Shown here in pieces: positions 43,495 to 52,326 of a DNA stretch of 64,000 nucleotides (its first letter is position 1; every line of letters starts with the position of its first letter). Made by a program: the position numbers and the translations under genes. This DNA comes from DATIKM01 sp035477595 (GTDB lineage Bacteria > Armatimonadota > Chthonomonadetes > Chthonomonadales > CAJBBX01), in the NCBI GenBank assembly GCA_035477595.1, contig DATIKM010000071.1:1-64000 (forward strand), read 5' to 3'. Under the pieces are notes generated by a model. It was not told where the DNA came from, ran no database searches, and saw nothing but the letters and a program-made list of their open reading frames with translations.

Positions 43495-44268
43495 TCAGTT
43501 CGCACGAGCCACAACCTCCTCCGCCAACGACGCGTAGTTCTGAGCCCCGGAGGCCCGGCGGTCGAACAGGATGATCGGCATGCCTTGCACCTCGGACTCC
43601 GAGAGACGCACGTTCTTGAAGATCTCGGTGCGGAACACCTTGTCGCCGAACCGCTCGCGTATCTCCTCCACCATCGTCTGGTGCAGGCGCGTCCCCCTCT
43701 CCACCATCGTCAGCAGAACGCCGAGCAGCTCGACCCGGAAACGCAGGCTCTTGGTGAGCCCGACGATCATCCTGTTCAGCGTGTCCATGCCCGCGAATGC
43801 GTAGAACTTCGGCTCGGTGGGGATCAGCAGGTGACTGGACGCCACGATGGCGTTCTGTGTGAGCGTGCCGAGCGATGGCGGGCAGTCGATGAGGATCCAG
43901 TCGAAGGACTCCTCGCGCGTCAGGTCCTCTATCGCGTTCCGGAGGCGGTAAGCCTTGTCGGCATGCGGCATCAGGACCGCCTCAGTATGAGCGAGGTCGA
44001 GGTGGCCCGGCGCAAGGTACAGCGGGAGCCCCGCGACCTGGTGCAGGATGTCGGCGAGCGGCATCTCCTCCGAATCGAGAAGCGTAGTGTGCAGCGCCGC
44101 TTCCAGCCGGTACCATTCGATCCCGAGCCCCAAGGTCAGGTTGGCCTGCGGATCCAGGTCGATCAGCAGGGTCCTGTGCCCCCGCGCGGCGAGGCACGCG
44201 CCCAGGTTGGCGGTCGTCGTCGTCTTCGCTACGCCGCCCTTCTGGTTCACCACCGCCACGATCCTCAT
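43495..44268 (-). CDS. ParA-family ATPase (orphan, no ParB)
   Basis: 257 residues. The deviant Walker A KGGVAKTT is at 10-17, with the signature Lys10 of the ParA/MinD group. Switch I/II regions: LIDLDPQANLTLGLGIEWYR and FDWILIDCPPSLGTLTQNAI. The middle has LLIPTEPKFYAFAGMDTLNR and the end ILFDRRASGAQNYASLAEEV. It has the compact size of chromosomal/Soj-like and cargo-positioning ParAs. The ATG overlaps the preceding gene's stop (ATGA). No parB, gidB or parS-like cluster is nearby, which argues against chromosome segregation and for positioning of some protein cargo. Confidence 0.9.
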   Translation of the reverse strand: MRIVAVVNQKGGVAKTTTTANLGACLAARGHRTLLIDLDPQANLTLGLGIEWYRLEAALHTTLLDSEEMPLADILHQVAGLPLYLAPGHLDLAHTEAVLMPHADKAYRLRNAIEDLTREESFDWILIDCPPSLGTLTQNAIVASSHLLIPTEPKFYAFAGMDTLNRMIVGLTKSLRFRVELLGVLLTMVERGTRLHQTMVEEIRERFGDKVFRTEIFKNVRLSESEVQGMPIILFDRRASGAQNYASLAEEVVARAN

Positions 44269-45044
44269 GTGCCCGCCACCCTGTCGACTCTCGCGGTCGA
44301 CTGCTCGGCCATCAGCAGTCGCGACGCAGCGACGCACAGCGTTCCCAGGGGGTTGTACAGCGTCCTGGGTCGCAGCACAACGTGCAGCGGATCACCCGCC
44401 GAGCGGCCCTCCACTGCGAACACACCGTTGCGAAGGTCATCGAGGAACGACATGTATTCCTCTGCGTTCGGCTGGTCCTCGTGGATGCGCAGACGGGTCA
44501 GCTCTACAATGGCGTGCCACAGCGGCGTGGACGGGTCGACGGCCCGGTCGCGCTGGCGGAAGCGCACCACGTCGCCCTGGCAAAAGGGGTTGGCCCACGG
44601 ATTGCCAAGCGGACACCAGTCCGTCGTCTCCTCGTCGGTGGCGACAGGCTGCCCGAACGAGATGCGTCCTGCAGACCGCCGGATCGGGTAGATCAGGCCC
44701 CGTGTGCAGCCATCGGCAGCGGTCATGGCGATCGCGAGCGACTGGCCTCCGGGCTCCGAGGGGCCGTGCGGCAAGTGAAACTGCACCCCGCCGTCGGCGC
44801 GGCTCATCTCGGCTATCACCGCGTAGGCGGCCGGGGCCCGGTCTCGGGCGTAGCGCCGCGCGTCCTCGAACGCGCGCCCCGCTCCCTCGTCGGTCTCCCA
44901 GTCGAGCGCAATGGCCTCGACGCCGGTCGTGGGCTCGAAGAGCAGCACTGCCGGACGGATGCTACCGCTGCGCAGAAGGCTGCTGGTCGCGCCAACATCC
45001 AGCAGAGAGAACTCGGCATCGAAGTTGAAGGTCTCGTCCCCCAC
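44265..45044 (-). CDS. Uncharacterised protein, first gene of the ParA cassette
   Basis: 259 residues, soluble, no signal peptide. It begins GDETFNFDAEFSLLDVGATS; later segments are AVLLFEPTTGVEAIALDWET, DGGVQFHLPHGPSEPGGQSL, LGNPWANPFCQGDVVRFRQR and EYMSFLDDLRNGVFAVEGRS. I recognise no family; the mix of strands and helices suggests a globular domain. The GTG start has AAGGG 6 nt upstream. It overlaps parA by four bases, so the two products are probably made together. Confidence 0.65.
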   Translation of the reverse strand: MGDETFNFDAEFSLLDVGATSSLLRSGSIRPAVLLFEPTTGVEAIALDWETDEGAGRAFEDARRYARDRAPAAYAVIAEMSRADGGVQFHLPHGPSEPGGQSLAIAMTAADGCTRGLIYPIRRSAGRISFGQPVATDEETTDWCPLGNPWANPFCQGDVVRFRQRDRAVDPSTPLWHAIVELTRLRIHEDQPNAEEYMSFLDDLRNGVFAVEGRSAGDPLHVVLRPRTLYNPLGTLCVAASRLLMAEQSTARVDRVAGT

Positions 45045-45125
45045 GCCACACCCTTCCCATCCCGCTCAGGCTGACACCTGCCGGGCCACACCGAAAGCCG
45101 ACTCCTGATTTCGCCTCGGGCTGCG

Positions 45126-46262
45126 CTAAGCAGGATCAGGAAGCAGCAGTTGCTCCGGGTTCAGTGCCGCCAGCTCGTCGGCCACGAACAGCCCATCGCG
45201 TCGGACCAGCTCGTCGTCAAACCAGATCTCGCCTCCCCCATACTCCGGGCGCTGGATGCATACCAGGTCCCAATGGATCTGGGAGCGATTGCCGTTGTCC
45301 GCCTCGTCGTACGCCTCGCCCGGCGTCAGGTGGAACGACCCAGCGATCTTCTCGTCGAACAGCGTGTCGCGCATCGGCGTGAGCACAAGGGGGTTAACGC
45401 CGAGAGCCCACTCCCCGAGGTAACGGGCGCCCTCATCGACGCCGAGTATCTCGTTCAGTCGCGCTGTCTGGTCGCCTGCCGTCGCGTCGACGATCCTGCC
45501 GCTCCGAAACGTCAGGCGTACGTCGCGGAAGGCGACGCCGCGGTTAAGGGTTTCCGTGTTGACCGTGAGTACGCCCTCTGCGCTGTCCCTGACCGGCGCC
45601 GTGAAGACCTCTCCGTCCGGGATGTTGCGCTCACCCGAGCACGGCACCGCCGGAATGCCGGCGATCGAGAAGGTCAGGTCGGTTCCCGGCCCCACAATGC
45701 GCACGCGATCCGTCGCGGCCATCTTCTCCACCAGCGGAACCATGGCTCTGCCCAGGCGAGCGTAGTCGACGCCCACGCACACGCGGAAAAAGAAGTCCTC
45801 GAAGGCCTCGGTGCTCATGGAGGCGGACTGGGCCATCGAGGGGCTCGGCCATCGGAGCACCACCCACTTGGTCCGGCGGATGCGGACCTCGCTGTGGACT
45901 GGCCGCCACCAGTGCTTCTCGTAGAGGTCCATCCGATCCGAGGGCACATCACCCATCTCGTTGGCGTTGTGGGTGCCGCGCAGCCCGATGTAGCACTGAA
46001 CGGCCTCCATGCGCTCGCGCTCCACCATGCCGATCGTGCGCATCTGGTCCTTGGTGGCCGCCCGATAGAGCGCGCGGAGAACGGGCTGATGGTACGTGGA
46101 GACGAGCGGAAGGCCTCCCGCCTCCGACACGGCGCCGATGAGCGCCGCTGTGAAGTCGGTCGGTATGTCGAAGGCCTCGATGAGGACCTTCTCGCCGGGC
46201 TGCAGGCGCGTCGAGTGCTCCACCAGCACGCGCGACAGAGCGTCGAACCGCGGATCTCGCAT
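45126..46262 (-). CDS. M29-family metallo-aminopeptidase
   Basis: 378 residues. Thermophilic-type aminopeptidase (AmpS/aminopeptidase T). It starts DALSRVLVEHSTRLQPGEKV. Metal ligands are expected in CSGERNIPDGEVFTAPVRDS (Glu), ARYLGEWALGVNP (Glu), KIAGSFHLTPGEAYDEADNG (His) and NRSQIHWDLVC (His and Asp); all are present. It removes N-terminal amino acids from peptides. ATG at 46262 with GGGGG just upstream; it touches the stop of a short upstream frame (TGAATG). Confidence 0.92.
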   Translation of the reverse strand: MRDPRFDALSRVLVEHSTRLQPGEKVLIEAFDIPTDFTAALIGAVSEAGGLPLVSTYHQPVLRALYRAATKDQMRTIGMVERERMEAVQCYIGLRGTHNANEMGDVPSDRMDLYEKHWWRPVHSEVRIRRTKWVVLRWPSPSMAQSASMSTEAFEDFFFRVCVGVDYARLGRAMVPLVEKMAATDRVRIVGPGTDLTFSIAGIPAVPCSGERNIPDGEVFTAPVRDSAEGVLTVNTETLNRGVAFRDVRLTFRSGRIVDATAGDQTARLNEILGVDEGARYLGEWALGVNPLVLTPMRDTLFDEKIAGSFHLTPGEAYDEADNGNRSQIHWDLVCIQRPEYGGGEIWFDDELVRRDGLFVADELAALNPEQLLLPDPA

Positions 46263-46451
46263 TCAGCCCCCTGCCTCTCCGGCGAAGCCGGCCCGTGGAG
46301 CCGTCGGAACGAAGCAACCAACCATGTCGCGCAGCGAATGCGAGCAGCCGATGCCGTCGGCGCCAAAGAAGGCGGCCGCTCGCAGCGTGGCCCAGATCGG
46401 GGAGCGCTTGGTGCCGTCCGTGATGGCGCAGGCAAGGCGCGGACTGGTCAT
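46263..46451 (-). CDS. Possible 62-aa frame abutting the aminopeptidase gene
   Basis: It starts MTSPRLACAITDGTKRSPIW and continues ATLRAAAFFGADGIGC. The ATG has GGGGA ~10 nt upstream and the stop touches the aminopeptidase start, as in leader-type coupling. The segment LRAAAFFGADGIG faintly recalls the LRSAAFFGADGV strand of SpoU-type RNA methyltransferases, so it may be a remnant. It may also be chance. The 132 bp from 46452 to 46583 shows no further gene. Confidence 0.25.
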   Translation of the reverse strand: MTSPRLACAITDGTKRSPIWATLRAAAFFGADGIGCSHSLRDMVGCFVPTAPRAGFAGEAGG

Positions 46452-46583
46452 CGGGTGGCGGTCCCCTGGGGAAGGCGGTGTGGCGAGGCCGCCGACAGAG
46501 CGGCCGACGCCCTATTGTACCCGCCGGGAGGGCTGGTCCGGGCGGCTCCGTTCGCAGGCTATGGGGGGATGCGCCGTAGGCCT

Positions 46584-47528
46584 TCAGGCGCCGCGCACCG
46601 CGCCCGCGTGCTCGCAATACCACGAATAGGTGGAGCGCAGCCCGTCCGCGAGCGCTATGCGCGGGGTCCACCCGAGGGCAGTCAGCCGGGACACGTCGAG
46701 CAGCTTCCGGGGCGTCCCGTCCGGGCGTGAGGTATCGAAGCGCAGCTCCCCACGGTAGCCCACCACGTCGCGGATGGCCTCCGCCAGTTCGCGGATCGAA
46801 ACATCCTCCCCGCACCCAACATTGATCGGCTCCATGCCGTCGTACTCGCGCATCAGGAACACGCAGGCGTCGGCCAGGTCATCGACGTGCAGGAACTCGC
46901 GGCGCGGGGCGCCCGTGCCCCACACGATGACGTCGGGAGCGGCGCCCTGCCGCGCCTCATGCATTCGTCGCAGCAGGGCGGGCAGTACGTGCGCGTTCTC
47001 CAGGTCGAAGCTGTCTCCGGGACCGTAGAGGTTGGTCGGCATGGCGACGATGGCGTTCATGCCGAACTGCCTCCGGTACGATTGGCACATGATAAGGCCC
47101 GCGATCTTGGCGACCGCGTAGGGCGCGTTCGTGGGCTCGAGCGGAGCGGTGAGCAGGTACTCCTCACGGATCGGCTGCGGGCACTCGCGCGGGTAGATGC
47201 ACGACGAACCCAGAAAGAGCAGCTTCCGCACCCCATACCGGTGGGAAGCATCGATCACGTTTGTCTGGATCTGCAGGTTATCACGGATGAAGTCGGCAGG
47301 GAACGCGCTGTTGGCGTGGATGCCTCCCACCCTGGCAGCTGCCAGGAACACGTACTCGGGCTGCGAGGCCGCGAAGTAACGGTCTACCTGGTCTGGGTCG
47401 CGCAGGTCGCACTCGGCGCGTGAAGCGGTCAGGACGCACTCGCAGCCATCGGCGAGCAACCGGCGTACGATGGCGGAGCCGACAAGCCCGGTGTGTCCCG
47501 CGACATGGACCCTAGATGTGCGCTGCAT
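46584..47528 (-). CDS. fcl: GDP-L-fucose synthase
   Basis: 314 residues, extended SDR. NADP site VHVAGHTGLVGSAIVRRLL; AAARVGGIHANSAFPADFIR; catalytic Ser in FLGSSCIYPRECPQPIREEY; Tyr/Lys in PYAVAKIAGLIMCQSYRRQF; NLYGPGDSFDLENAHVLPAL; GTGAPRREFLHVDDLADACV. It does the epimerase-reductase step from GDP-4-keto-6-deoxymannose to GDP-L-fucose, right behind gmd (17-bp overlap). The product feeds surface glycans. Confidence 0.95.
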   Translation of the reverse strand: MQRTSRVHVAGHTGLVGSAIVRRLLADGCECVLTASRAECDLRDPDQVDRYFAASQPEYVFLAAARVGGIHANSAFPADFIRDNLQIQTNVIDASHRYGVRKLLFLGSSCIYPRECPQPIREEYLLTAPLEPTNAPYAVAKIAGLIMCQSYRRQFGMNAIVAMPTNLYGPGDSFDLENAHVLPALLRRMHEARQGAAPDVIVWGTGAPRREFLHVDDLADACVFLMREYDGMEPINVGCGEDVSIRELAEAIRDVVGYRGELRFDTSRPDGTPRKLLDVSRLTALGWTPRIALADGLRSTYSWYCEHAGAVRGA

Positions 47529-48567
47529 CGGCCGTACCCCTTTGTACCACCGTGTGCCCTGCGTCGCGCAGCATGCGTTCTTGCTCCGCCATCCGGGTGT
47601 CGTGCTCCACCATCATCCGCACCAACTGGCCAAACCCCACGCGCGGCGCCCACCCAAGCTTCTCGCGAGCCCTCGAGGCGTCGCCACACAGGTGGTCGAC
47701 CTCAGTCGGCCTCAGGTACCGCGCGTCGGTGCGCACGTACTGCTGCCAGTCGAGGCCTGCGCATCCGAACGCCTCGGCAAGCAGATCGCGCACGGAGTAG
47801 GCCTCGCCGGTAGCGACCACGTAGTCGTCAGGCCCTTGCTGCTGCAACATGAGCCACATAGCTTCGACGTAGTCGCCCGCAAACCCCCAGTCGCGGCGGG
47901 CGTCGAGGTTCCCCATGAACAGCTCGCGCTGAAGGCCTGCTCGAATGCGGCCGACAGCGCGCGTCACTTTGCGGGTAACGAAGGTCTCTCCGCGCCGAGG
48001 GCTCTCGTGGTTGAAGAGGATGCCATTGCAGATGAACAGGCCATAGGCCTCGCGGTAGTTCACGGCATACCAGTGCGCGGCGCACTTGGCGACCGCATAG
48101 GGGCTGCGCGGACGGAACGGGGTCGTCTCGCTCTGCGGCGGGGGCGTCGCGCCGAACATCTCGGACGAGCCCGCCTGGTACAGCTTCAGTGGCCGGCCCG
48201 ACCCCGCGACATGGTCACGAACTGCCTCCAGCAGCCTTAGGGTGCCCGTCGCCACGGCGTCGGCGGTGTACTCCGGCTGCTCGAACGAGACGCGCACATG
48301 CGACTGCGCGCCGAGGTTGTAGACCTCGTCGGGGGTGCACTGCTCCAGGATGCGACGCATGCCCGTGGCATCCGTGAGGTCGCCGTAGTGGAGCCGGAGA
48401 CGGGCGTTCGGCGTATGCGGGTCCTCATAGATGTGGTCGATGCGGTCCGTGGTGAAGGTACTCGAGCGACGCACGACGCCGTGGACCTCGTACCCCTTCG
48501 ATAGAAGCAGCTCCGCCAGGTAGGACCCGTCCTGGCCTGTGACGCCTGTGATCAGTGCTCGTGGCAA
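47512..48567 (-). CDS. gmd: GDP-mannose 4,6-dehydratase
   Basis: 351 residues. ALITGVTGQDGSYLAELLLS, KGYEVHGVVRRSSTFTTDRI, LHYGDLTDATGMRRILEQCT, NLGAQSHVRVSFEQPEYTAD, Ser/Thr site in KLYQAGSSEMFGATPPPQSE, Tyr/Lys in SPYAVAKCAAHWYAVNYREA. First step from GDP-mannose to GDP-fucose (or GDP-rhamnose). The start is the TTG at 48565-48567, with GGGAG ~9 nt upstream; no ATG/GTG in frame gives the conserved beginning. The 227 bp upstream hold no gene and no clear promoter. Confidence 0.95.
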   Translation of the reverse strand: MPRALITGVTGQDGSYLAELLLSKGYEVHGVVRRSSTFTTDRIDHIYEDPHTPNARLRLHYGDLTDATGMRRILEQCTPDEVYNLGAQSHVRVSFEQPEYTADAVATGTLRLLEAVRDHVAGSGRPLKLYQAGSSEMFGATPPPQSETTPFRPRSPYAVAKCAAHWYAVNYREAYGLFICNGILFNHESPRRGETFVTRKVTRAVGRIRAGLQRELFMGNLDARRDWGFAGDYVEAMWLMLQQQGPDDYVVATGEAYSVRDLLAEAFGCAGLDWQQYVRTDARYLRPTEVDHLCGDASRAREKLGWAPRVGFGQLVRMMVEHDTRMAEQERMLRDAGHTVVQRGTADAAHI

Positions 48568-48794
48568 ACGTACATACTCCCTTCAGCCAGCCGTCGCGAA
48601 CTCCGTCCACTCGCGGCGTGGCGCCATCTCATGCGGCCAGTTTTGCGCTCGACAGAAGCACACGCGCAAGATGCGTGCCACCCCCGCCGAGCCAACTCGC
48701 GCACAACCGGCCACCGACGCAGCATCGGGTGGAGCCCGCTATCCTGGCTCACCCATGGTCGCTCCCCTCCCCCAACAGCCCTACCGCGTCGCCC

Positions 48795-51413
48795 TCAGAC
48801 GGCGAGCGGCCGCCCCTCGACCTCCAGGGCGTCACCCGCCGTGAGCGCGGCCGGTTGCGGCAGACGCACCGTCCCCATGCTCGCGGTCGCCCGCGCATAT
48901 GGACCCGGGCCGACGATGGTCACGTCGCCGTCGGCGACCGGAAGGCTGAGCGCCTCAACCGTGATGTCTCCCCACAGAACGCGCAGCGACGCAGTGTAAC
49001 GGCCGCCATCGATGCGCTGGCAGAACTCACCCCATGCTGTCCCCGCGGCGAAGAAGCACTGGAACGCATGCTGGCGCGTGCGCGGGGAAAACGCGATGCG
49101 GCGCGCTGGTGCGCTGTACTCGCAGCCGGACAGCGCCAGCAGGAGACTCCACGAGGACATTGCGCGCGCGTAGTGGTGGCCGCACTCGAACTCGTTCCAA
49201 GGGTTTCGCTTCGCTCCGTCGTGGCGGTCGCGCGCGGCCGTGGCCACCCGAATCCCCTCCTCCACGAGGCCCTCGTAGATCAGGTGGGCGGCAACCTGGT
49301 ACTCGATGCCGGTCCACACCTCGTCGGCATACGGGAACGGGTAGGCAGGCCGGCCGCCGCGGGGCCACGAGCAGAGCAGCAGGCCGGCTTCGTCGTTGAT
49401 GGCATAAACCCGCTGCACGCTGTGGTGAGCGCTGAGATCCGCTCGAAAGTTGTGCCGATAGATGGCTTCGATGGCAGAACGGACCCTATCCCCTGGCAGC
49501 AGATCGCCAAGGCCAACCACCCGGGCAAACCACTGGCCGAGCAGGTGGTCAGACAGACACCCGGGGCCGTACTGATACCGCGGCTCAGCGTCGCCCGCCT
49601 GGAGCGATGCAGGCGCACCCGCCCCCACGCCCGGCGTCTCGCTGCCTGGGCCAGGAGCGATCACCTGCTGCTCGTAGTACTCGCCATTCCAGAGCAGGTC
49701 ATCGAGCTTCCGGCGGCCGCTCTCGAACACGGTGCGGTACGACGTGGCGGCGCCCACATCCCCGAGCGCCAGCGCCATCTCCTCCGCGGCGCGCAGCGCG
49801 CCGAGGTAGAAGGTCCCCATCATCGTGTTGGGACCGTAGAACTCGATGTCATAGGTGTTGTGCTGCTCGCCCTCCATGACGCCGTCCCGGTCGCCGTCCC
49901 ACCCCTTAGGACTCCAGGCGTACTCCAGTGCGCGGCGCACCCCCGGCCACATCTCGCCAAGGAACTCCAGGTCGCCGCTCTGCTGCCATTCGCGGTAGAC
50001 CTTCATCACGGTGCCCATCTGCCCGTCTGCCGCTGGCTTGAACGCCCACAGCTCGCCCACGAGAGGCAGTAGCGTGCGAAACGCCTGGTAGCCGTCGGCC
50101 CGCGTGTTGTGGGCGAAGTCGGTACGGCGCACCGAGCGCTCCAGCGCCGGGTAGAGGTAGGCAACCGTCTGCTCGTAGTTCCAGACGTGCGTGCAGTTCA
50201 TCGGACAGCACCCGCTGTGGTCGTGGCATCCCTCGAAACCGTGGAAGCTGCCGTCCTCCAGTCGCAGGCAAGTCGTCGTCCGGATGATGGACGCGTTCGC
50301 GGACACCGCGTCGAGGACGGGCTCAGGGAGTGTGCCGGCGAAGAACGCGTCGCTGAACAGGCGGGTCTGGCCAATCAGGGCGTCGCGGTGGTCGCTCAGA
50401 TGAGTGGCAACGGCCCACGCGTCCGACCAGCGCATGGCGTACCACGGGCGGAGGCGCTTGCCGCGCACCGCCTCCTCGCGGTTCCAGTCATTGACGAAGT
50501 TGGGCACGTGCCAGGAGAGGATGAACGGAGCTCGCACGGTCTCGCCGGGGCCGACCGTCAGACGCACGCCGAGCGAGGCCACGTCGGTCTGGCCCTCGGG
50601 CGACGGCTCGGGGTCCGGGCCGTCTGGAAGGCATCCATCCGACGCGAAGTCGTCCCAGAACGACTGGACATCGTCCCACCACCCGGCCCGTTCCCATCGC
50701 GCCCGCCACGTGACTTCCTCGCAGGGAGTGGCCATGGCGAGCGTCGCCGACCTTGGGTCGTCGGCTCCGTAGCGCTCCGTGCTCATGCGGATGCCGGCGA
50801 GGCCGGACTCGCGCACGAACTCGTTGCGGTTACGGCCCAGGCTACCGTGGTGGCGGCCGCCAAGCGTCTCGGTCCCGTCCAGGCCGCACGGGTTCAGCAG
50901 GCTCAGGCAGACCGTTGCCACCACCGGCACGCGCCCAGGGTTGGACAGGGACCACTCGAGCCAGGCCGCAGGGAGCCCGCTTGCCTCCTCATCCATCGGC
51001 ACGAACGGGTTGAGCGCCTCGAGGGAGACCTGCAGCGGGAGGTCCGGGTCCTCGAACTCGATGCGCGCCTCGGGGTACGCTCCCGTGAAGCGGGCCTCGC
51101 GCAGGCGTGGCAGCCCGCTGACCCACGCGGTCGGCGGACCCGACGGCCCATCGAACGGCGGCAGGAGCTGTCTCTCGAGCACGCGGGCGACGGGCGGAGC
51201 CCCTTGCGCACGCGCCCAGAGCGCGAAGAAGGTGTACGGGAGGATGCTGCCTTTTGCCGGCCGGTTGAAGATCTCCCAGTCGCGGAGGTTCCCGCGTCCT
51301 CCAAGGGAGACGGTACCTGTCCCGATCCCTCCAAGCGGGAAGGCGACGGTACGCAGTGCATCACCCTCGAACGTGCGCATGCGCGCGAAGCCGGGCCTGC
51401 ACGTCGGCGGCAT
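48795..51413 (-). CDS. GH116-family glycosidase (GBA2/DUF608-like)
   Basis: 872 residues. An N-terminal beta-sandwich (to ~370) starts RTVAFPLGGIGTGTVSLGGR, the family opening. The (alpha/alpha)6 barrel follows with CTHVWNYEQTVAYLYPALER, then EGEQHNTYDIEFYGPNTMMG (the Glu after DI is the likely nucleophile) and PYADEVWTGIEYQVAAHLIY (the Asp of ADE is the likely acid/base). Characterised members cleave beta-glucosides, beta-xylosides or beta-GlcNAc. No signal peptide is seen. ATG at 51413 is chosen because GGAGG lies 7 nt upstream; an in-frame ATG exists at 51518. Confidence 0.9.
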   Translation of the reverse strand: MPPTCRPGFARMRTFEGDALRTVAFPLGGIGTGTVSLGGRGNLRDWEIFNRPAKGSILPYTFFALWARAQGAPPVARVLERQLLPPFDGPSGPPTAWVSGLPRLREARFTGAYPEARIEFEDPDLPLQVSLEALNPFVPMDEEASGLPAAWLEWSLSNPGRVPVVATVCLSLLNPCGLDGTETLGGRHHGSLGRNRNEFVRESGLAGIRMSTERYGADDPRSATLAMATPCEEVTWRARWERAGWWDDVQSFWDDFASDGCLPDGPDPEPSPEGQTDVASLGVRLTVGPGETVRAPFILSWHVPNFVNDWNREEAVRGKRLRPWYAMRWSDAWAVATHLSDHRDALIGQTRLFSDAFFAGTLPEPVLDAVSANASIIRTTTCLRLEDGSFHGFEGCHDHSGCCPMNCTHVWNYEQTVAYLYPALERSVRRTDFAHNTRADGYQAFRTLLPLVGELWAFKPAADGQMGTVMKVYREWQQSGDLEFLGEMWPGVRRALEYAWSPKGWDGDRDGVMEGEQHNTYDIEFYGPNTMMGTFYLGALRAAEEMALALGDVGAATSYRTVFESGRRKLDDLLWNGEYYEQQVIAPGPGSETPGVGAGAPASLQAGDAEPRYQYGPGCLSDHLLGQWFARVVGLGDLLPGDRVRSAIEAIYRHNFRADLSAHHSVQRVYAINDEAGLLLCSWPRGGRPAYPFPYADEVWTGIEYQVAAHLIYEGLVEEGIRVATAARDRHDGAKRNPWNEFECGHHYARAMSSWSLLLALSGCEYSAPARRIAFSPRTRQHAFQCFFAAGTAWGEFCQRIDGGRYTASLRVLWGDITVEALSLPVADGDVTIVGPGPYARATASMGTVRLPQPAALTAGDALEVEGRPLAV

Positions 51414-51570
51414 CTTCTCACCTCCACGGTAGTGCGCACCGTTGGGCGCGCCCGGTCGAACGGTCTGCTGGCCTATTCGCCGCAGCTCGTGCCACTCCTT
51501 CGCCCCGGTCGGTTTCACGGCAGGAACCTCGCCATCCTACTCGCAATGTTCCAGGCACGGAGGATTGATG

Positions 51571-52314
51571 ATGGCTCGCGACAACTCGTGGATGACCTTT
51601 TTCGACGCACATGCTCCGCGCTACCTGGAGAACGTGTTCACCTACGCAACCCAGGCCGAGGCGTGCTTCCTGGTGGAGGAGCTCGCCCTTGCCCCCGGCG
51701 CGCGAATCCTCGACCTCGGATGCGGGGTAGGCAGGCATGCGGTCGAGCTTGCCCTCCGGGGCTATCGGGTGACGGGGGTCGACCTCTCCGAGGGAATGCT
51801 GGCGGTGGCTCGACGCCGCGCCAGCGAGGCCGGAGTGGAGGTAGAGTGGGTGCGCGCTGACGCATGCCGCTATAGAGCAGCCGAGCCGTTCGACGGAGCC
51901 GTCTGCCTGTGCGAGGGCGCCTTCGGGCTGCTGTCCGAGGGCGACGACCCCGCCCGGCGCGACCTGCGCATTCTGCGGCGCCTGCGCTACGCGCTGCGTC
52001 CCGGCGCGGTCCTCGTGCTCAACTGCCTCCACGCGGGCGCGCCGTACCGTCGCCACACCGCGGAGGAGGTCGCTCAGGGCATCTTCGACCCCACGACCCT
52101 CGTGGAGCGATGCGAGATCGAGGCCGACACGCTCGACGGTAAGATCAGGTTCACCGGGCGGGAGCGCTCCTACACGGCGCCCGAGATCCGCCTGCTGATG
52201 CAGCTGGCGGGCTTCCGTGTGCGCTCGGTATGGGGCGGCCCGGCGGGCGGCTGGAGGCGGGCCCCGCTGGCCCTCGACGACATCGAGATCATGCTGGTCG
52301 CCACTCGCCGCTGA
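51571..52314 (+). CDS. Class I SAM-dependent methyltransferase
   Basis: 247 residues. It starts WMTFFDAHAPRYLENVFTYA; motif I ARILDLGCGVGRHAVELALR; motif II YRVTGVDLSEGMLAVARRRA; then FDGAVCLCEGAFGLLSEGDD and LRYALRPGAVLVLNCLHAG. The C-terminal half is a beta-rich lid (GKIRFTGRERSYTAPEIRLL). It resembles small-molecule methyltransferases. ATG 51571 with GGAGG 7 nt upstream (an ATG also at 51568). Divergent from the GH116 gene across 157 bp. Confidence 0.87.
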   Translation: MARDNSWMTFFDAHAPRYLENVFTYATQAEACFLVEELALAPGARILDLGCGVGRHAVELALRGYRVTGVDLSEGMLAVARRRASEAGVEVEWVRADACRYRAAEPFDGAVCLCEGAFGLLSEGDDPARRDLRILRRLRYALRPGAVLVLNCLHAGAPYRRHTAEEVAQGIFDPTTLVERCEIEADTLDGKIRFTGRERSYTAPEIRLLMQLAGFRVRSVWGGPAGGWRRAPLALDDIEIMLVATRR

Positions 52315-52326
52315 CGGGCTGATCGG

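Noticed and set aside
42735..45044. Chromosome-partition parABS locus
   Set aside because: No ParB-like gene, and no parS-like TGTTTCACGTGAAACA-type repeats seen nearby.
45150..46730. 526-codon open frame antisense to the aminopeptidase
   Set aside because: Shadow; the opposite strand carries all M29 ligands.
48555..51860. Two long plus-strand open frames (505 and 583 codons) antisense to GH116
   Set aside because: Both are shadows of the GH116 frame, with biased Arg/His composition. The second also runs through the true methyltransferase in another frame.
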